NCBI GenBank assembly: GCA_025210485.1
Contig: JAOARN010000102.1
Span: 1-53,687, forward strand
Source of the DNA: Marinifilaceae bacterium
Lineage (GTDB): Bacteria; Bacteroidota; Bacteroidia; Bacteroidales; Marinifilaceae
Direction of reading: 5' to 3'
Length of the DNA: 53,687 nt
The notes beneath the pieces were generated by a model. The model saw nothing but the letters and a program-made list of their open reading frames with translations. It did no database searches and was not told where the DNA came from. How positions within the stretch are numbered: the first letter of the stretch is position 1; every line of letters begins with the position of its first letter. Of the stretch, positions 9,485-18,835 are shown in pieces. Position numbers and translations under genes: made by a program.

Positions 9485-10063
9485 TTACTCTTGTTTTTTC
9501 TTTTTTGTATTATATGCAGTCATACTGCGCTGAATACCTATAGTCGCAATGCCTTTAAACATTCTTATGCAGGTTTCACAAAGTTCAGGCATATACAAGT
9601 TTTCCTCATCAGTCCATTTGCCTAACACATAATCAACCTGTTTGCCAAATTCGAAATTTGCGCCTATACCAAATCTAATTCTAGCATAATTACTATGTCC
9701 TAAGATTGAATTAATATGTTTCAATCCGTTGTGACCAGCATCTCCTCCCTTTGGCTTTAATCTTAAGGTTCCAAATGGAAGGGCTAAATCATCTACCACT
9801 ACAATTAAATTCTCTTCTGGTATTTTTTCCTTTTGCAACCAGTAATTAACAGCCTTTCCACTAAGGTTGACATAGGTACTTGGCTTAACTAATTTAAAAA
9901 TCCTACCTTTAAATTTATATTCTGCAATAGCTCCATATCTAGCATCTTTGAATTCTAAATCATTTTGTTTTGCCAAAAAATCTAACACTTCAAATCCAGC
10001 ATTATGCCTAGTATGAGCATACTCCTCACCTATATTACCTATTCCAATAACTAAATACTTCAT
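9485..10063 (-). CDS. pth: Peptidyl-tRNA hydrolase
   Basis: This enzyme cleaves the ester bond of peptidyl-tRNAs released prematurely from ribosomes. Family motifs are all present in 192 aa: N10 in G-I-G-N-I-G, catalytic His20 in H-T-R-H-N-A-G-F, V-V-V-D-D-L-A-L-P-F-G, and G-G-D-A-G-H-N-G-L-K-H-I. It is first in a minus-strand operon with hslR and the DUF4924 gene. In many Bacteroidota the ribosomal protein L25 gene precedes pth. Here it is absent, and the 213 bp upstream contain no gene. The start at 10063 gives the canonical M-K-Y-L-V-I-G beginning. Confidence 0.95.
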   Translation of the reverse strand: MKYLVIGIGNIGEEYAHTRHNAGFEVLDFLAKQNDLEFKDARYGAIAEYKFKGRIFKLVKPSTYVNLSGKAVNYWLQKEKIPEENLIVVVDDLALPFGTLRLKPKGGDAGHNGLKHINSILGHSNYARIRFGIGANFEFGKQVDYVLGKWTDEENLYMPELCETCIRMFKGIATIGIQRSMTAYNTKKKKQE

Positions 10064-10276
10064 AATAATCTATAATAAAAAGCAGAATCTATATTTAATA
10101 TACTATAGAACTTGTTGATTTTTACAAATTTCATATTCTGCCTAAAAAAATAACAATGCTATAACAAGCATAAAAACACTTGCTAAAAAATCAAAAAATT
10201 GAAACAATGTACAAAGTTAGTTATTAAAAGGATAGATTTTAATAAATGTATTTTTTTTTGATAATTGTTTTAGAAT

Positions 10277-11317
10277 CTAATTACAAACTAAAGTTTTAAC
10301 AGTGGAATTGTCATCCAAAATTTCATAAAAATCTAGTATATAATTAACGAATTTTCGTTTATGACTAGCCTTTAAGTATGGAAACTGTATTATTAAATCT
10401 ATTATTTCTGATTTTATTTGATTAAAATATTCAATTTCTTTAATCAATTCATCCTTTTTCCACTTAAAACCTATATAAGGTCTATCTACATGTGATTTCG
10501 AAAAAATTTGGCTACTTGGTCGAGCCACATAATATTTATTCCCAACTATCTCAGCCCAATCGTAGTCATATACAACAGGAATATACTTAGAGTTGTTTTC
10601 TGATTTGATAAATACTACATTATGTCCCCGCTCTGGACACCAGTCGGAATTCCCTACCATCATCTGAAACAAACAGGTAGTAAGTAGACTCGCCCTATCC
10701 AAACTATCTTTTAACATATCTTCCGAATTAAAGTCAAGCATTCCATTTCTCGAAGCAAGAAACTTTTTATTTTCAATAAAAAATCCAAATTTCTGAATCG
10801 AATCTCGTTTTACATAATCGATATGATTTACTTTACAAAGTCTAACTTTAAAACTGTAGGGGCTAATAATATTATATATCTTATAAATTAAGTACTCCTG
10901 TATGATTTTTTGCTCATACATCCTACTATTATCCATACAATGGGTGACATATTTAATCTTCTTTTGACCCTCAAAGATTGTATTTTTTGCATTATCAGAT
11001 TTGAATTTAAATTTCAAGGGTGGAAAGTTACAGTTCTTCTTCTGTCTTCTGAAATTACCTCTAGTTTTAACCTGTAAATCGATTTTTTTACTAGAAGATT
11101 CATCAGTTAAAATAAATCTACATTTATGATATTTTCTGTCCTTGGAAATATCATTTAACAGGAGTTCATAATTGGATATACAATTAAATTCTAAGAGCTT
11201 GTTAGAATCAAAAAAATTGATATTACAAACACTATCTCTGGAGGATATTTTTTTTGCATTCACTTTTTGATATGGCAAAACAACAAATAAACATATGATA
11301 AATATCCATTTTAACAT
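10277..11317 (-). CDS. Exported CotH-kinase-like protein of unknown function
   Basis: The better start is the Met at 11317, which opens a signal peptide (M-L-K-W-I-F-I-I-C-L-F-V-V-L-P). The upstream Met at 11350 would add eleven residues including four Tyr. The mature protein (about 325 aa) contains R-G-N-F-R, F-P-P-L-K-F-K-F, G-N-S-D-W-C-P-E-R-G-H-N-V and V-Y-D-Y-D-W-A-E. This order of a basic strand motif, an N-x-D-x-x-x-x-x-H-N catalytic-loop-like motif and a D-Y-D-W metal-site-like motif recalls secreted CotH-type atypical kinases. If right, it may phosphorylate extracytoplasmic proteins, which is inference. It is flanked by intergenic DNA on both sides and appears monocistronic. Confidence 0.55.
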   Translation of the reverse strand: MLKWIFIICLFVVLPYQKVNAKKISSRDSVCNINFFDSNKLLEFNCISNYELLLNDISKDRKYHKCRFILTDESSSKKIDLQVKTRGNFRRQKKNCNFPPLKFKFKSDNAKNTIFEGQKKIKYVTHCMDNSRMYEQKIIQEYLIYKIYNIISPYSFKVRLCKVNHIDYVKRDSIQKFGFFIENKKFLASRNGMLDFNSEDMLKDSLDRASLLTTCLFQMMVGNSDWCPERGHNVVFIKSENNSKYIPVVYDYDWAEIVGNKYYVARPSSQIFSKSHVDRPYIGFKWKKDELIKEIEYFNQIKSEIIDLIIQFPYLKASHKRKFVNYILDFYEILDDNSTVKTLVCN

Positions 11318-11373
11318 CCTGTAGTAGTAATAAAATATTATGGTATGCATGTAAATTTATTTTATCCTAAAAT

Positions 11374-11414
11374 AAAAAAATCCCACTAAACATTTCTCCA
11401 ATAAGGAGAAATGT
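11374..11414 (-). terminator. Rho-independent terminator, minus strand
   Basis: A perfect 10-bp stem (ACATTTCTCC at 11390-11399, GGAGAAATGT at 11405-11414, 5-nt loop) is followed on the minus strand by seven T within a T-rich tail. It lies 370 bases past the tricorn-protease stop, so either that transcript has a long 3' UTR or a separate short RNA ends here. Confidence 0.7.
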
Positions 11415-11693
11415 ATTTAGCAGGCATATTAAAAATTTACACAGACTAATTCTTTTCAATAATACTAAATTCATTTGTTTAAGCAAAGAATATACTATAA
11501 TAATTAAACAAATTTAAATCTATAATCATTATTCTAAATAATAATTATACCAATATGAATTTAGTCGGGTTATAAAACTACATAACTATAATTGTATTAA
11601 ATACAAATTTCCAAATAATTTTCAATATAATCAATACTGTTAATCTAAAAACTGCTAAATAATCATAAATTTAACAGTTTATTAATTTTTAAC

Positions 11694-11744
11694 TGTGCTA
11701 TTGATAATCTCAAATCGTTTTAATCATAAAATATCAATAGCACA
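11694..11744 (-). repeat. 13-bp perfect inverted repeat downstream of the tricorn-protease gene
   Basis: TGTGCTATTGATA (11694-11706) and TATCAATAGCACA (11732-11744) with a 25-nt loop, 40 bases after the stop codon. There is no T run, so it is probably a 3'-end stabilising hairpin or a factor-dependent terminator. Confidence 0.55.
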
Positions 11745-11783
11745 AATCTCAATTATAGTAATATTTAAAAATCTTAATTACAA

Positions 11784-14700
11784 TTATTTTTTTATCTCTT
11801 CAAGCAAATGCTTAACTGTTGCCTCAAGTTGCTGATCTATTCCAATCGAAACCTTTTCGTAATCGTTAGCAACTTTAATATCAGGTTCAACTTGCTTATT
11901 CTCTATATATTCACCTTTCAAGTTTTTCATCCCAACCATAGGAATACCAAAGTACAAACTTGGATCTTGAAGGGTTTCCCACCATACTGCTGTCATTGTA
12001 CCTGGAACTGGCATACCAACTAATTTACCAATGCCTAGAGTTTTGTATGCATATGGAAAACCACAAGCATCAGAATAATTACTTTCACCGACGATGACAG
12101 CAGAAGGTTTTTTCCATTTCCAAAGAGGATCTGTTCCAAAATCCTGACCTCTAGGAGAAACAGTTGTATAAACCTTACCACTAAGCAGTGTTACCAAATC
12201 GTCATGCAACCATCCACCTCCATTAAATCGAGTATCGACAATGATTGCCTCGCAGGTTCCATATTTACCAAGCATTTCGGAATAGACTTCCCTATATGAA
12301 TCAGAGTTCATTCCTCGCACATGAACATAACCAATCTTTCCTCCCGAAAGTTTTTCCACTAAATCCTGTCTTTGTTTAACCCATCTTTTATATAATAAAT
12401 TTCCCACATAACTAATTGGCTTAACAGTTTCGGTCCATCTTTGTTTTGTTTTAGGATTATACAAGCTTAGCAATATTTTTTTACCTGCTTTATGGTTTAA
12501 TAATTTAAAGAAATCTTGAGTATTTGCACCAATTAGATTATCATCAATTCTTTCAATTATTACCCCAGCTTCTGCTTTTGATTTAGAATTATCAAGAGGG
12601 CCTTTTTCAATTATTTCGCTAATCCGAACACCAGCGCCTTTATACGACCAATCGTAGAAGACACCTAAATCAGCTGTTCTATCAGTACTACTAGGTCTAT
12701 ATCTAAATCCAGAACCAGTGTGAGATGCATTCATTTCTCCTAAAAGTTCACTTAACATATCAGCAAAATCAAAATTATTATTTATATGAGGTAAAAATCG
12801 CTGATATTCTGACTTATAAAAATCCCAATCTACACCATGCATATTTGGATCATAAAATTTCTTCTTAAACTGTCTCCAAACATGTTCAAACAAATATTCT
12901 CTTTCTTTGGATTTGTTGAGATTCATTTGTGCATTATAATTTATATTCTTTCTGCTATTTGAAGCTACATCAACCTTGATAATACTATTGCCAGACATTA
13001 AAAATAGATTCTTAGCATCCTTATCAAATTGCATAGCACCGCCACCACCGTTAAGCTTAAGTATTTTAGTAGTCGACTTCTTTTCCAAATCATTAAGCCA
13101 AAGATCATATCCTCCTTCAAATCGGCTCAAATAAAACAGCTTTTTGCCATCAGGAGTTAGAATTGCATCTGAAAGTTTAGATGGATTGATTGTCAAACAA
13201 ACTTTCATATCATCTAAATTTCTAAATTCTATTTTAACATTTTTAGAATCCTTATCATTTTTGGAATCTTTTTTCTTTTTCGAAGATTTTTTCTTTTTCG
13301 AATCAGTTTCTTCTTTTTTCTTTTCATCCTTTTTAGCAGCTGCAGCTAATTCTCTTTCTTCTTTAGTCATTTTGAAATTATCAAAAGCTTCCTTATTAAA
13401 GAACTGAATATAAACATCCGATTGAGACCCCCAACTACCATGACTTCTATAACCTCTTCTATCAGTATTCCAAATCATTGCATCGCCTTTCATAGACCAT
13501 CTGCAAGCTCCATCAGCATAACCACTCTCTGTCAAATTGATTAATTCACCCTCACCACTAGCACTTATCAAACCAACATCTGGAGTAAATATCGTATGAG
13601 GATAAAAATCAACTAAAAACCATTTCCCATCAGGAGACCAATCATAATGCTGATCCCCATCAGAATATGAATAATTATATTTCTTATCTAAGATTTTTCT
13701 AATTTTTTTACTTTCAAGATTAATTACCTTTAAAACCACTCTTTCCTCTAAAAAAGCAATCTCTTTTCCATCAGGGGAATACTTTGGCTGAAAAGTTTCC
13801 TTATCAGAAATTAGAATTGGCTCCTCTTTTAATAAAGTTGAATTACTAAATTGCTTTTCGTCCTTACGAACCAATTTGGTTTGATATAGATTCCAACTTC
13901 CATCTCTTTCCGATGCATACAGAAGTTTTTTCCCATCAGGGCTAAACATCACAGATCTTTCCTGTTCTGGTGTATTTGTAATTCTTTTGGTAGTTCCGTA
14001 ATTAACAGAAGTAACAAACACCTCTCCTCTTACTATAAAAGCAATTTCCTTACCATCAGGTGACACGCTAAACTCTTCAGCTCCACTTCTAAAACTAACC
14101 ATTTCTTGTTCATTATAACGAGAATCGGCTAGAATGGAAATATTTATTTTTTGTGGTTGCTCTCCCTCTTTAACAGTATACAACTCTCCATTATAAGAGA
14201 AACACATTTTATTATCAGAGCTAATACTTAGAAAACGAATAGGATGTTTGTCTAAATTAGTAATTTGAGTTTTTTGTTTGGGATTTGAAAGAGGAGCTTT
14301 CCATATATTAAAACTTCCCGACTGTTCAGATAAATAGAATACATCTTTCTGTGAGTTTGAAAAAACAGGGTACAGATCTTCTCCCTTAAAATCAGAAATT
14401 TTAGTATGCTGTTTTGATTTAGTATCATAAATCCAGATATCTCTGGTTACAGCAGAAGTATGGTGTTTTCTCCAATGGTCTTCATAGCCTTTAGAATCTC
14501 TATACAGGATTTTTGTCATATCCTTGTTATAGGAGGCATCTAAAGCAGGCGTGGTTAATACTTGTGATATAGCACCCCCTGCAACAGGAACCGAATATAA
14601 TTCACTCATAACTCCAGATGGAAACATAGCGTTCTTTTCGTTATCCCTGATTACAGAAACAAATAAAAGATTCTTCCCATCAGGAGTAAAGGAACTAGCT

Positions 14701-15038
14701 AATTCCCCTCCAGAATAAAAGCTTAACCTTTGCGGCTTGCCACCCTTAGCATCTACAATATAAACATCGTTGCTACCATGACGGTTAGAAGTAAAAGCAA
14801 TTTTTTTACTATCGGGCGACCAGATAGGCATTTTGTCATAAGCTTTATTATAAGTTAACAACCTAGCTTCTCCACCTTCGACTGGAACAGTATAAATATC
14901 TCCTTGATAAGTAAATGCAACAGTCGAGCCATCTGGTGAAATAGCACAATACCTTAGCCAAAGAGGAGCTTCCTCAGCTAATAAACTTTTTGCAAGAGTC
15001 ACTAAAAAAGCAGTGATAAAAAGAATTTTTCTTAACAT
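11784..15038 (-). CDS. Tricorn-type S41 protease with beta-propeller, exported
   Basis: 1084 aa with a signal peptide (M-L-R-K-I-L-F-I-T-A-F-L-V-T-L-A). Repeated S-P-D-G-K/S segments (for example residues 33-36 and many more to about 650) build WD40-like/TolB-like propeller blades. Then come a core domain, a PDZ-like segment (G-A-G-V-R-I-S-E-I-I-E-K-G-P-L) and a C-terminal S41 domain with the nucleophile Ser at about residue 989 in E-S-N-Y-S-D-A-C-G. This is the layout of tricorn protease homologues, which degrade oligopeptides. The signal peptide places this one in the periplasm. Near residues 560-605 an unusually Lys-, Asp- and Ser-rich spacer interrupts the second propeller. It stands alone between two hairpins and an empty upstream region. 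Confidence 0.93.
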   Translation of the reverse strand: MLRKILFITAFLVTLAKSLLAEEAPLWLRYCAISPDGSTVAFTYQGDIYTVPVEGGEARLLTYNKAYDKMPIWSPDSKKIAFTSNRHGSNDVYIVDAKGGKPQRLSFYSGGELASSFTPDGKNLLFVSVIRDNEKNAMFPSGVMSELYSVPVAGGAISQVLTTPALDASYNKDMTKILYRDSKGYEDHWRKHHTSAVTRDIWIYDTKSKQHTKISDFKGEDLYPVFSNSQKDVFYLSEQSGSFNIWKAPLSNPKQKTQITNLDKHPIRFLSISSDNKMCFSYNGELYTVKEGEQPQKINISILADSRYNEQEMVSFRSGAEEFSVSPDGKEIAFIVRGEVFVTSVNYGTTKRITNTPEQERSVMFSPDGKKLLYASERDGSWNLYQTKLVRKDEKQFSNSTLLKEEPILISDKETFQPKYSPDGKEIAFLEERVVLKVINLESKKIRKILDKKYNYSYSDGDQHYDWSPDGKWFLVDFYPHTIFTPDVGLISASGEGELINLTESGYADGACRWSMKGDAMIWNTDRRGYRSHGSWGSQSDVYIQFFNKEAFDNFKMTKEERELAAAAKKDEKKKEETDSKKKKSSKKKKDSKNDKDSKNVKIEFRNLDDMKVCLTINPSKLSDAILTPDGKKLFYLSRFEGGYDLWLNDLEKKSTTKILKLNGGGGAMQFDKDAKNLFLMSGNSIIKVDVASNSRKNINYNAQMNLNKSKEREYLFEHVWRQFKKKFYDPNMHGVDWDFYKSEYQRFLPHINNNFDFADMLSELLGEMNASHTGSGFRYRPSSTDRTADLGVFYDWSYKGAGVRISEIIEKGPLDNSKSKAEAGVIIERIDDNLIGANTQDFFKLLNHKAGKKILLSLYNPKTKQRWTETVKPISYVGNLLYKRWVKQRQDLVEKLSGGKIGYVHVRGMNSDSYREVYSEMLGKYGTCEAIIVDTRFNGGGWLHDDLVTLLSGKVYTTVSPRGQDFGTDPLWKWKKPSAVIVGESNYSDACGFPYAYKTLGIGKLVGMPVPGTMTAVWWETLQDPSLYFGIPMVGMKNLKGEYIENKQVEPDIKVANDYEKVSIGIDQQLEATVKHLLEEIKK

Positions 15039-15566
15039 GATTAGAAAATTATAGTTAGTTTTATGTGTTAGTATGGATTATCATAAATGGAATTGCAACT
15101 TTTTCCATTAAAGTCAAAACTTTTAACATTTACTATACCAAAACACTTAAAGACCTAATGGTATATTACTTAGCACAAAAGACAAGTTGAAAAAACCTAA
15201 TTAATGCACGTTATCGTACAGTGCAATGTTCATTTACGTACTAAAAACTTATATTTTTTCTAGTTGATTCCGATTTTATAAAATGTAATCTAAATTAAAA
15301 TATTATAATATGACAAACCAATATATTATGATAATATTGTTAAATATATAGATAAGAATTAGATTTTTTTAGAATATAATTAAAAAAAACTTGAAGAGCT
15401 TGTTTATTAAATCTTTAAGAAATAAAAAAAAGAAAGCTAAAATGTTAATTAATTATAAATATTGAATATAAATATGCAGAATGACTTGTGTTATTTTAAA
15501 TTTATAGCCTATTTATAAATTATTTATTTTAAATTTGGTTGCCAAACATAAATTAATCACAAAACT
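15039..15566. other. Divergent intergenic region between the tricorn-protease gene and ompH
   Basis: This 528-bp AT-rich region must hold promoters in both directions. On plus, TAAATTTG at 15530-15537 fits the -7 consensus and lies 29 bases before the ompH start, although no good -33 TTG was found at the right distance. No coding potential was seen. Confidence 0.4.
15530..15537 (+). promoter_or_regulatory. -7 element of the ompH-ompH promoter
   Basis: TAAATTTG matches TAnnTTTG exactly. The expected -33 TTG is not evident 19-23 nt upstream, which lowers confidence. Confidence 0.4.
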
Positions 15567-16088
15567 ATGAAACAATTTTTGTTAACACTGGCATTGTTAT
15601 TGTGTACATCTATCGGATTCTCTCAGCAACGCTATGGATTTGTAGACACAAAGTACATAATGAAAAAGATACCTGAATTTGATAGTGCACAAAGCCAAAT
15701 CAATAAGATATCTATGAAATGGCAGTTAGAGATTGAGTCTATCCAATCAGAAATAATAAAGCTTAATGCCAAATATAAAGCGGACGAGGTTTTTCTTTCT
15801 GCTGATTTAAAGACAAAGCGTAAAAACGAAATAAGACTCAAAGAGGTTCAAGCTCAAAAACTGCAGCAAAAATACTTCGGAATGAATGGAGAATTATACA
15901 AAAAGAGGCAAGAATTAATTCAACCCATACAAGATGATATTTACAATGCTATAAAAGAAATAGCCAAAACTGGCAATTACGCAATGATATTGGATAAAGC
16001 AAATGGAACACAACTTATATTTTGCAATCCAAAATTTGACTTGAGTGATAAAGTTTTATTTAAATTAGGAATAAGATCAAATAAATAA
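15567..16088 (+). CDS. OmpH/Skp-family periplasmic chaperone, first copy
   Basis: 173 aa with a signal peptide (M-K-Q-F-L-L-T-L-A-L-L-L-C-T-S-I-G-F-S, cleavage before Q20). There follow the OmpH start strand (R-Y-G-F-V-D-T-K-Y-I), a long charged coiled coil (about residues 40-120) and the closing strand (Y-A-M-I-L-D-K-A-N-G-T-Q-L-I-F). These trimeric 'jellyfish' chaperones escort unfolded beta-barrel proteins across the periplasm to BamA. It precedes a second OmpH gene by 17 bp. In many Bacteroidota such a pair lies directly behind bamA; here bamA is elsewhere in the window. Confidence 0.92.
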   Translation: MKQFLLTLALLLCTSIGFSQQRYGFVDTKYIMKKIPEFDSAQSQINKISMKWQLEIESIQSEIIKLNAKYKADEVFLSADLKTKRKNEIRLKEVQAQKLQQKYFGMNGELYKKRQELIQPIQDDIYNAIKEIAKTGNYAMILDKANGTQLIFCNPKFDLSDKVLFKLGIRSNK

Positions 16089-16105
16089 TAATAATTACAA
16101 ATACT

Positions 16106-16621
16106 ATGAGAAGATTAATTCAAACATCAATTTTAGCATTATTTTTAGTTTGCGGATTTAATTCATTTGCACAAAATACAAAAATCGGTCATATTGATTC
16201 ACAGAAATTATTATCATTAATGCCTGAAAAAATTGAGGCTGAAAAAGCAATTCAGGCTAAAGCTTTAGAGTACGACAAACAAATTCAAGATATGAATAAA
16301 GAATATCAAGAGAAATATGTTGCTCTAGAAAAAGAATTTGCAACTCTTGACGAGGCTGTTAAAAAAAGCAGATCAGCAGAATTACAAGATTTAGCAAATA
16401 GAATTCAGAATTTTGATGGATTTGCAAAAAAAGAATTAGGTAATATGCAAACTGAAAAATTCAAACCTATATTCGAAAAAGCTTCAAACGCTATCAAAGC
16501 AGTGGGTAAAGAGCTTGGATTGACATATGTTATCGACATCAGCACAGGTGCAATTCTTTACAATTCTCCTGAAAGCATTGATTTAATGGCTAAAGTAAAA
16601 GTAAAATTAGGCATCAAATAA
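16106..16621 (+). CDS. OmpH/Skp-family periplasmic chaperone, second copy
   Basis: 171 aa with a signal peptide (M-R-R-L-I-Q-T-S-I-L-A-L-F-L-V-C-G-F). OmpH domain: K-I-G-H-I-D-S-Q-K-L-L-S-L-M-P-E at the start, a coiled coil rich in K/E/Q (about 45-130), and Y-V-I-D-I-S-T-G-A-I-L-Y at the end. It is a divergent paralogue of the preceding gene and is probably co-transcribed with it. A strong terminator follows immediately, so murI downstream likely has its own promoter or depends on readthrough. Confidence 0.93.
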   Translation: MRRLIQTSILALFLVCGFNSFAQNTKIGHIDSQKLLSLMPEKIEAEKAIQAKALEYDKQIQDMNKEYQEKYVALEKEFATLDEAVKKSRSAELQDLANRIQNFDGFAKKELGNMQTEKFKPIFEKASNAIKAVGKELGLTYVIDISTGAILYNSPESIDLMAKVKVKLGIK

Positions 16622-16641
16622 TTGATTGTTAAAATATATTC

Positions 16642-16671
16642 AAAGGCGGTTTTTTACCGCCTTTTTTTTAT
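16642..16671 (+). terminator. Rho-independent terminator after the ompH pair
   Basis: A 9-bp perfect stem (AAAGGCGGT at 16642-16650, ACCGCCTTT at 16656-16664) with a T5 loop and a following T run. It separates the chaperone pair from murI. Confidence 0.9.
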
Positions 16672-16699
16672 TTCATTTCATGAATAGCACACCAAACAT

Positions 16700-17527
16700 A
16701 TGAAGGCAACAAAAAAGATAGGTATTTTTGATTCTGGATATGGAGGTCTCACAATACTATCAAGTTTAATTAAAGAACTTCCAGACTATGATTATATTTA
16801 TTTAGGCGATAATGCTAGAACTCCTTATGGTACCAGATCATTTGAAACAATATATAAATACAGCCTTCAGGCAACAAAAAAATTATTTGAAATGGACTGT
16901 CAGATTATAATATTCGCTTGTAACACTGCATCTGCGAAAGCATTAAGAAGCATTCAACAAAATGATTTACCTAAAATAGATTCTACATACAGAGTTTTGG
17001 GAGTTATCCGACCAAGTGTGGAAGAAATAGAAAATTTAACACAAACAAATCATGTGGGTATATTAGGAACGACAGGAACAGTCAAATCAATGTCTTATCC
17101 AATCGAAATAAAAAAACTGTATCCTCATATTAAAGTTAGCCAACAGGCTTGTCCAATGTGGGTTCCATTAGTAGAAAATCGAGAATATAATACAGAAGGG
17201 GGTAAATTTTTTATACAAAAATCTATCGAAAAATTATTATCTGAAGACAAAAAAATAGATACAATTATTTTAGGATGCACACACTACCCGATCATTGAAG
17301 ATATCATAAAACAGTACATTCCTGAAAATATAAAATTAATCTCACAAGGATCCATAATAGCGGAAAGCTTTAAGGACTATTTAAGAAGGCATCCAGAATT
17401 TGAATCTTTATGCTCCAAAAACTCAAGTGTTCAATTCTATACAACAGAATCAAATAAAGGATTCGAGGAAAATGCAGGTGTGTTTTTAAACAAGAAAATA
17501 TACGCTAACACATTAGTTTTAGGCTAA
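16700..17527 (+). CDS. murI: Glutamate racemase
   Basis: MurI makes D-glutamate for peptidoglycan. The 275-aa protein shows the start I-F-D-S-G-Y-G-G-L-T, catalytic Cys74 in A-C-N-T-A-S-A, V-G-I-L-G-T-T-G-T, and catalytic Cys193 in L-G-C-T-H-Y-P. The start Met at 16700 places the D-S-G motif at residues 11-13, as usual. It follows the OmpH pair, consistent with the conserved envelope-biogenesis order of Bacteroidota, and converges on hflX with a shared hairpin at its stop codon. Confidence 0.96.
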   Translation: MKATKKIGIFDSGYGGLTILSSLIKELPDYDYIYLGDNARTPYGTRSFETIYKYSLQATKKLFEMDCQIIIFACNTASAKALRSIQQNDLPKIDSTYRVLGVIRPSVEEIENLTQTNHVGILGTTGTVKSMSYPIEIKKLYPHIKVSQQACPMWVPLVENREYNTEGGKFFIQKSIEKLLSEDKKIDTIILGCTHYPIIEDIIKQYIPENIKLISQGSIIAESFKDYLRRHPEFESLCSKNSSVQFYTTESNKGFEENAGVFLNKKIYANTLVLG

Positions 17528-17545
17528 ATAAATCCTAAAACTAAT
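17512..17545. terminator. Hairpin between convergent murI and hflX
   Basis: A perfect 12-bp stem (ATTAGTTTTAGG at 17512-17523, CCTAAAACTAAT at 17534-17545, 10-nt loop) overlaps the last codons of murI. Neither side has a strong T run, but the position between convergent genes suggests bidirectional termination. Confidence 0.55.
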
Positions 17546-17556
17546 AATAGCTTAGA

Positions 17557-18753
17557 CTATTCTAAATCAGAATAATCTTGATATAAATAATCATTATATG
17601 GAAAACGAGCTGAATGGATTTCTTTAATGGTTTCGTATACCTTATTCCTAAAATCCTCAATATTTAATTTATCCTTAGCGGAAATAAAAATACAAGGAGT
17701 TTCATCTTTAGCATGCCATATATTTTTCAACTCATCCAAACTATAGTTTTCCTTAGTCTTAGGAAGAAGATCATCTTCATCTTTTTTGACATAAGTAAAA
17801 GCATCCACTTTATTAAAAATAAGATAGGTAGGTTTCTCTTCCTTATCTATTTCACATAAAGTTTCCTTAACCACATTAATTTGATCTTCATAATTGGGGT
17901 GAGATATATCTACCACATGTAAAATAATATCTGCCTCTCTTACCTCATCAAGAGTAGAATTAAACGACTCAATTAGGTGGTGAGGTAATTTCCGTATAAA
18001 ACCAACAGTATCTGCAAGAAGAAAGGGAACATTTTTAAACACAACCTTTCTAACGGTGGTATCAAGAGTTGCAAAAAGTTTATTTTCTGCAAAAACCTCC
18101 GATTTGCTAAGTAAGTTCATCAATGTTGACTTGCCTACATTTGTATAACCTACAAGAGCAACACGTACAAGCTTTCCTCTATTTTTTCTTTGCGTAGATT
18201 TTTGCTTATCTATCTTTTTAAGATCAGCCTTAAGTTTAGCTATCTTATCAAGAATAATACGCCTATCCGTTTCAATTTGCGTTTCACCTGGTCCTCTCAT
18301 ACCGATACCTCCACGCTGTCGTTCAAGGTGAGTCCACAAACGAGTAAGCCTAGGAAGCATATACTGATACTGTGCTAACTCAACTTGAGTTTTAGCGTGT
18401 GCAGTTTGAGCTCTTTTAGCAAAAATGTCAAGAATTAGATTAGTTCTATCTAAAATCTTCCTCTTAAGAATTTGCTCTATATTTCTTAATTGCGTAGGAG
18501 ATAATTCATCATCGAAAATAACCATATCTACATCCTTATTTTCATTAAGATAATCGCATATTTCGTTTATCTTACCTGTACCTACGAATGTTTTGGGATT
18601 CGAATAATCTAATTTCTGTGTAAAACGTTTTACAGTATGAGCTCCAGCAGTATGAGCAAGAAATTCGAGTTCATTTAAGTACTCTTGCAATTCTTTTTCA
18701 TCTACATTTTTAGATTTATCTACTACTCCAACTAACACACAAGTTTCACCCAT
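17557..18753 (-). CDS. hflX: GTPase HflX
   Basis: A 398-aa ribosome-associated GTPase that splits stalled or heat-damaged 70S ribosomes. The N-terminal HflX domain includes the G-T-G-K motif (F-V-G-T-G-K-I) and the glycine-rich [15 protein letters not shown]. The G domain has G1 G-Y-T-N-V-G-K-S-T (about residue 206), G3 D-T-V-G-F and G4 N-K-V-D. The C-terminal stretch ([13 protein letters not shown]) is typical of Bacteroidota members. It lies 82 bp downstream of rpsT on the same strand, behind a terminator. Confidence 0.95.
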   Translation of the reverse strand: MGETCVLVGVVDKSKNVDEKELQEYLNELEFLAHTAGAHTVKRFTQKLDYSNPKTFVGTGKINEICDYLNENKDVDMVIFDDELSPTQLRNIEQILKRKILDRTNLILDIFAKRAQTAHAKTQVELAQYQYMLPRLTRLWTHLERQRGGIGMRGPGETQIETDRRIILDKIAKLKADLKKIDKQKSTQRKNRGKLVRVALVGYTNVGKSTLMNLLSKSEVFAENKLFATLDTTVRKVVFKNVPFLLADTVGFIRKLPHHLIESFNSTLDEVREADIILHVVDISHPNYEDQINVVKETLCEIDKEEKPTYLIFNKVDAFTYVKKDEDDLLPKTKENYSLDELKNIWHAKDETPCIFISAKDKLNIEDFRNKVYETIKEIHSARFPYNDYLYQDYSDLE

Positions 18754-18784
18754 ATATACAAATTAAATCAAATTAAATCAAACA

Positions 18785-18813
18785 CAAAAAGGTCTGCCAA
18801 ATATGGAGACCTT
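18785..18813 (-). terminator. Rho-independent terminator of the tRNA-Glu/rpsT transcript
   Basis: A 7-bp stem (AAGGTCT at 18789-18795, AGACCTT at 18807-18813) is followed on the minus strand by TTTTTG. It lies 23 bases after the rpsT stop. Confidence 0.75.
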
Positions 18814-18835
18814 ATATAAAATATAAAAAAACGAT

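Larger units (their letters stand above)
11318..11783. other. Intergenic stretch with two hairpins
   Basis: No gene is supported. Two strong inverted repeats are present and listed separately: one just after the tricorn-protease stop (11694-11744), and one with a T run on the minus strand (11374-11414). A minus-strand -7-like box (TAAATTTG, 11516-11509) lies between them, but no matching -33 element was found. Confidence 0.5.

Noticed and set aside
13144..13407. Plus-strand 87-codon frame rich in Phe and Ser
   Set aside because: It is the antisense of the Lys-rich spacer of the tricorn-type protease. The composition is explained by AAA/AAG codons read backwards.
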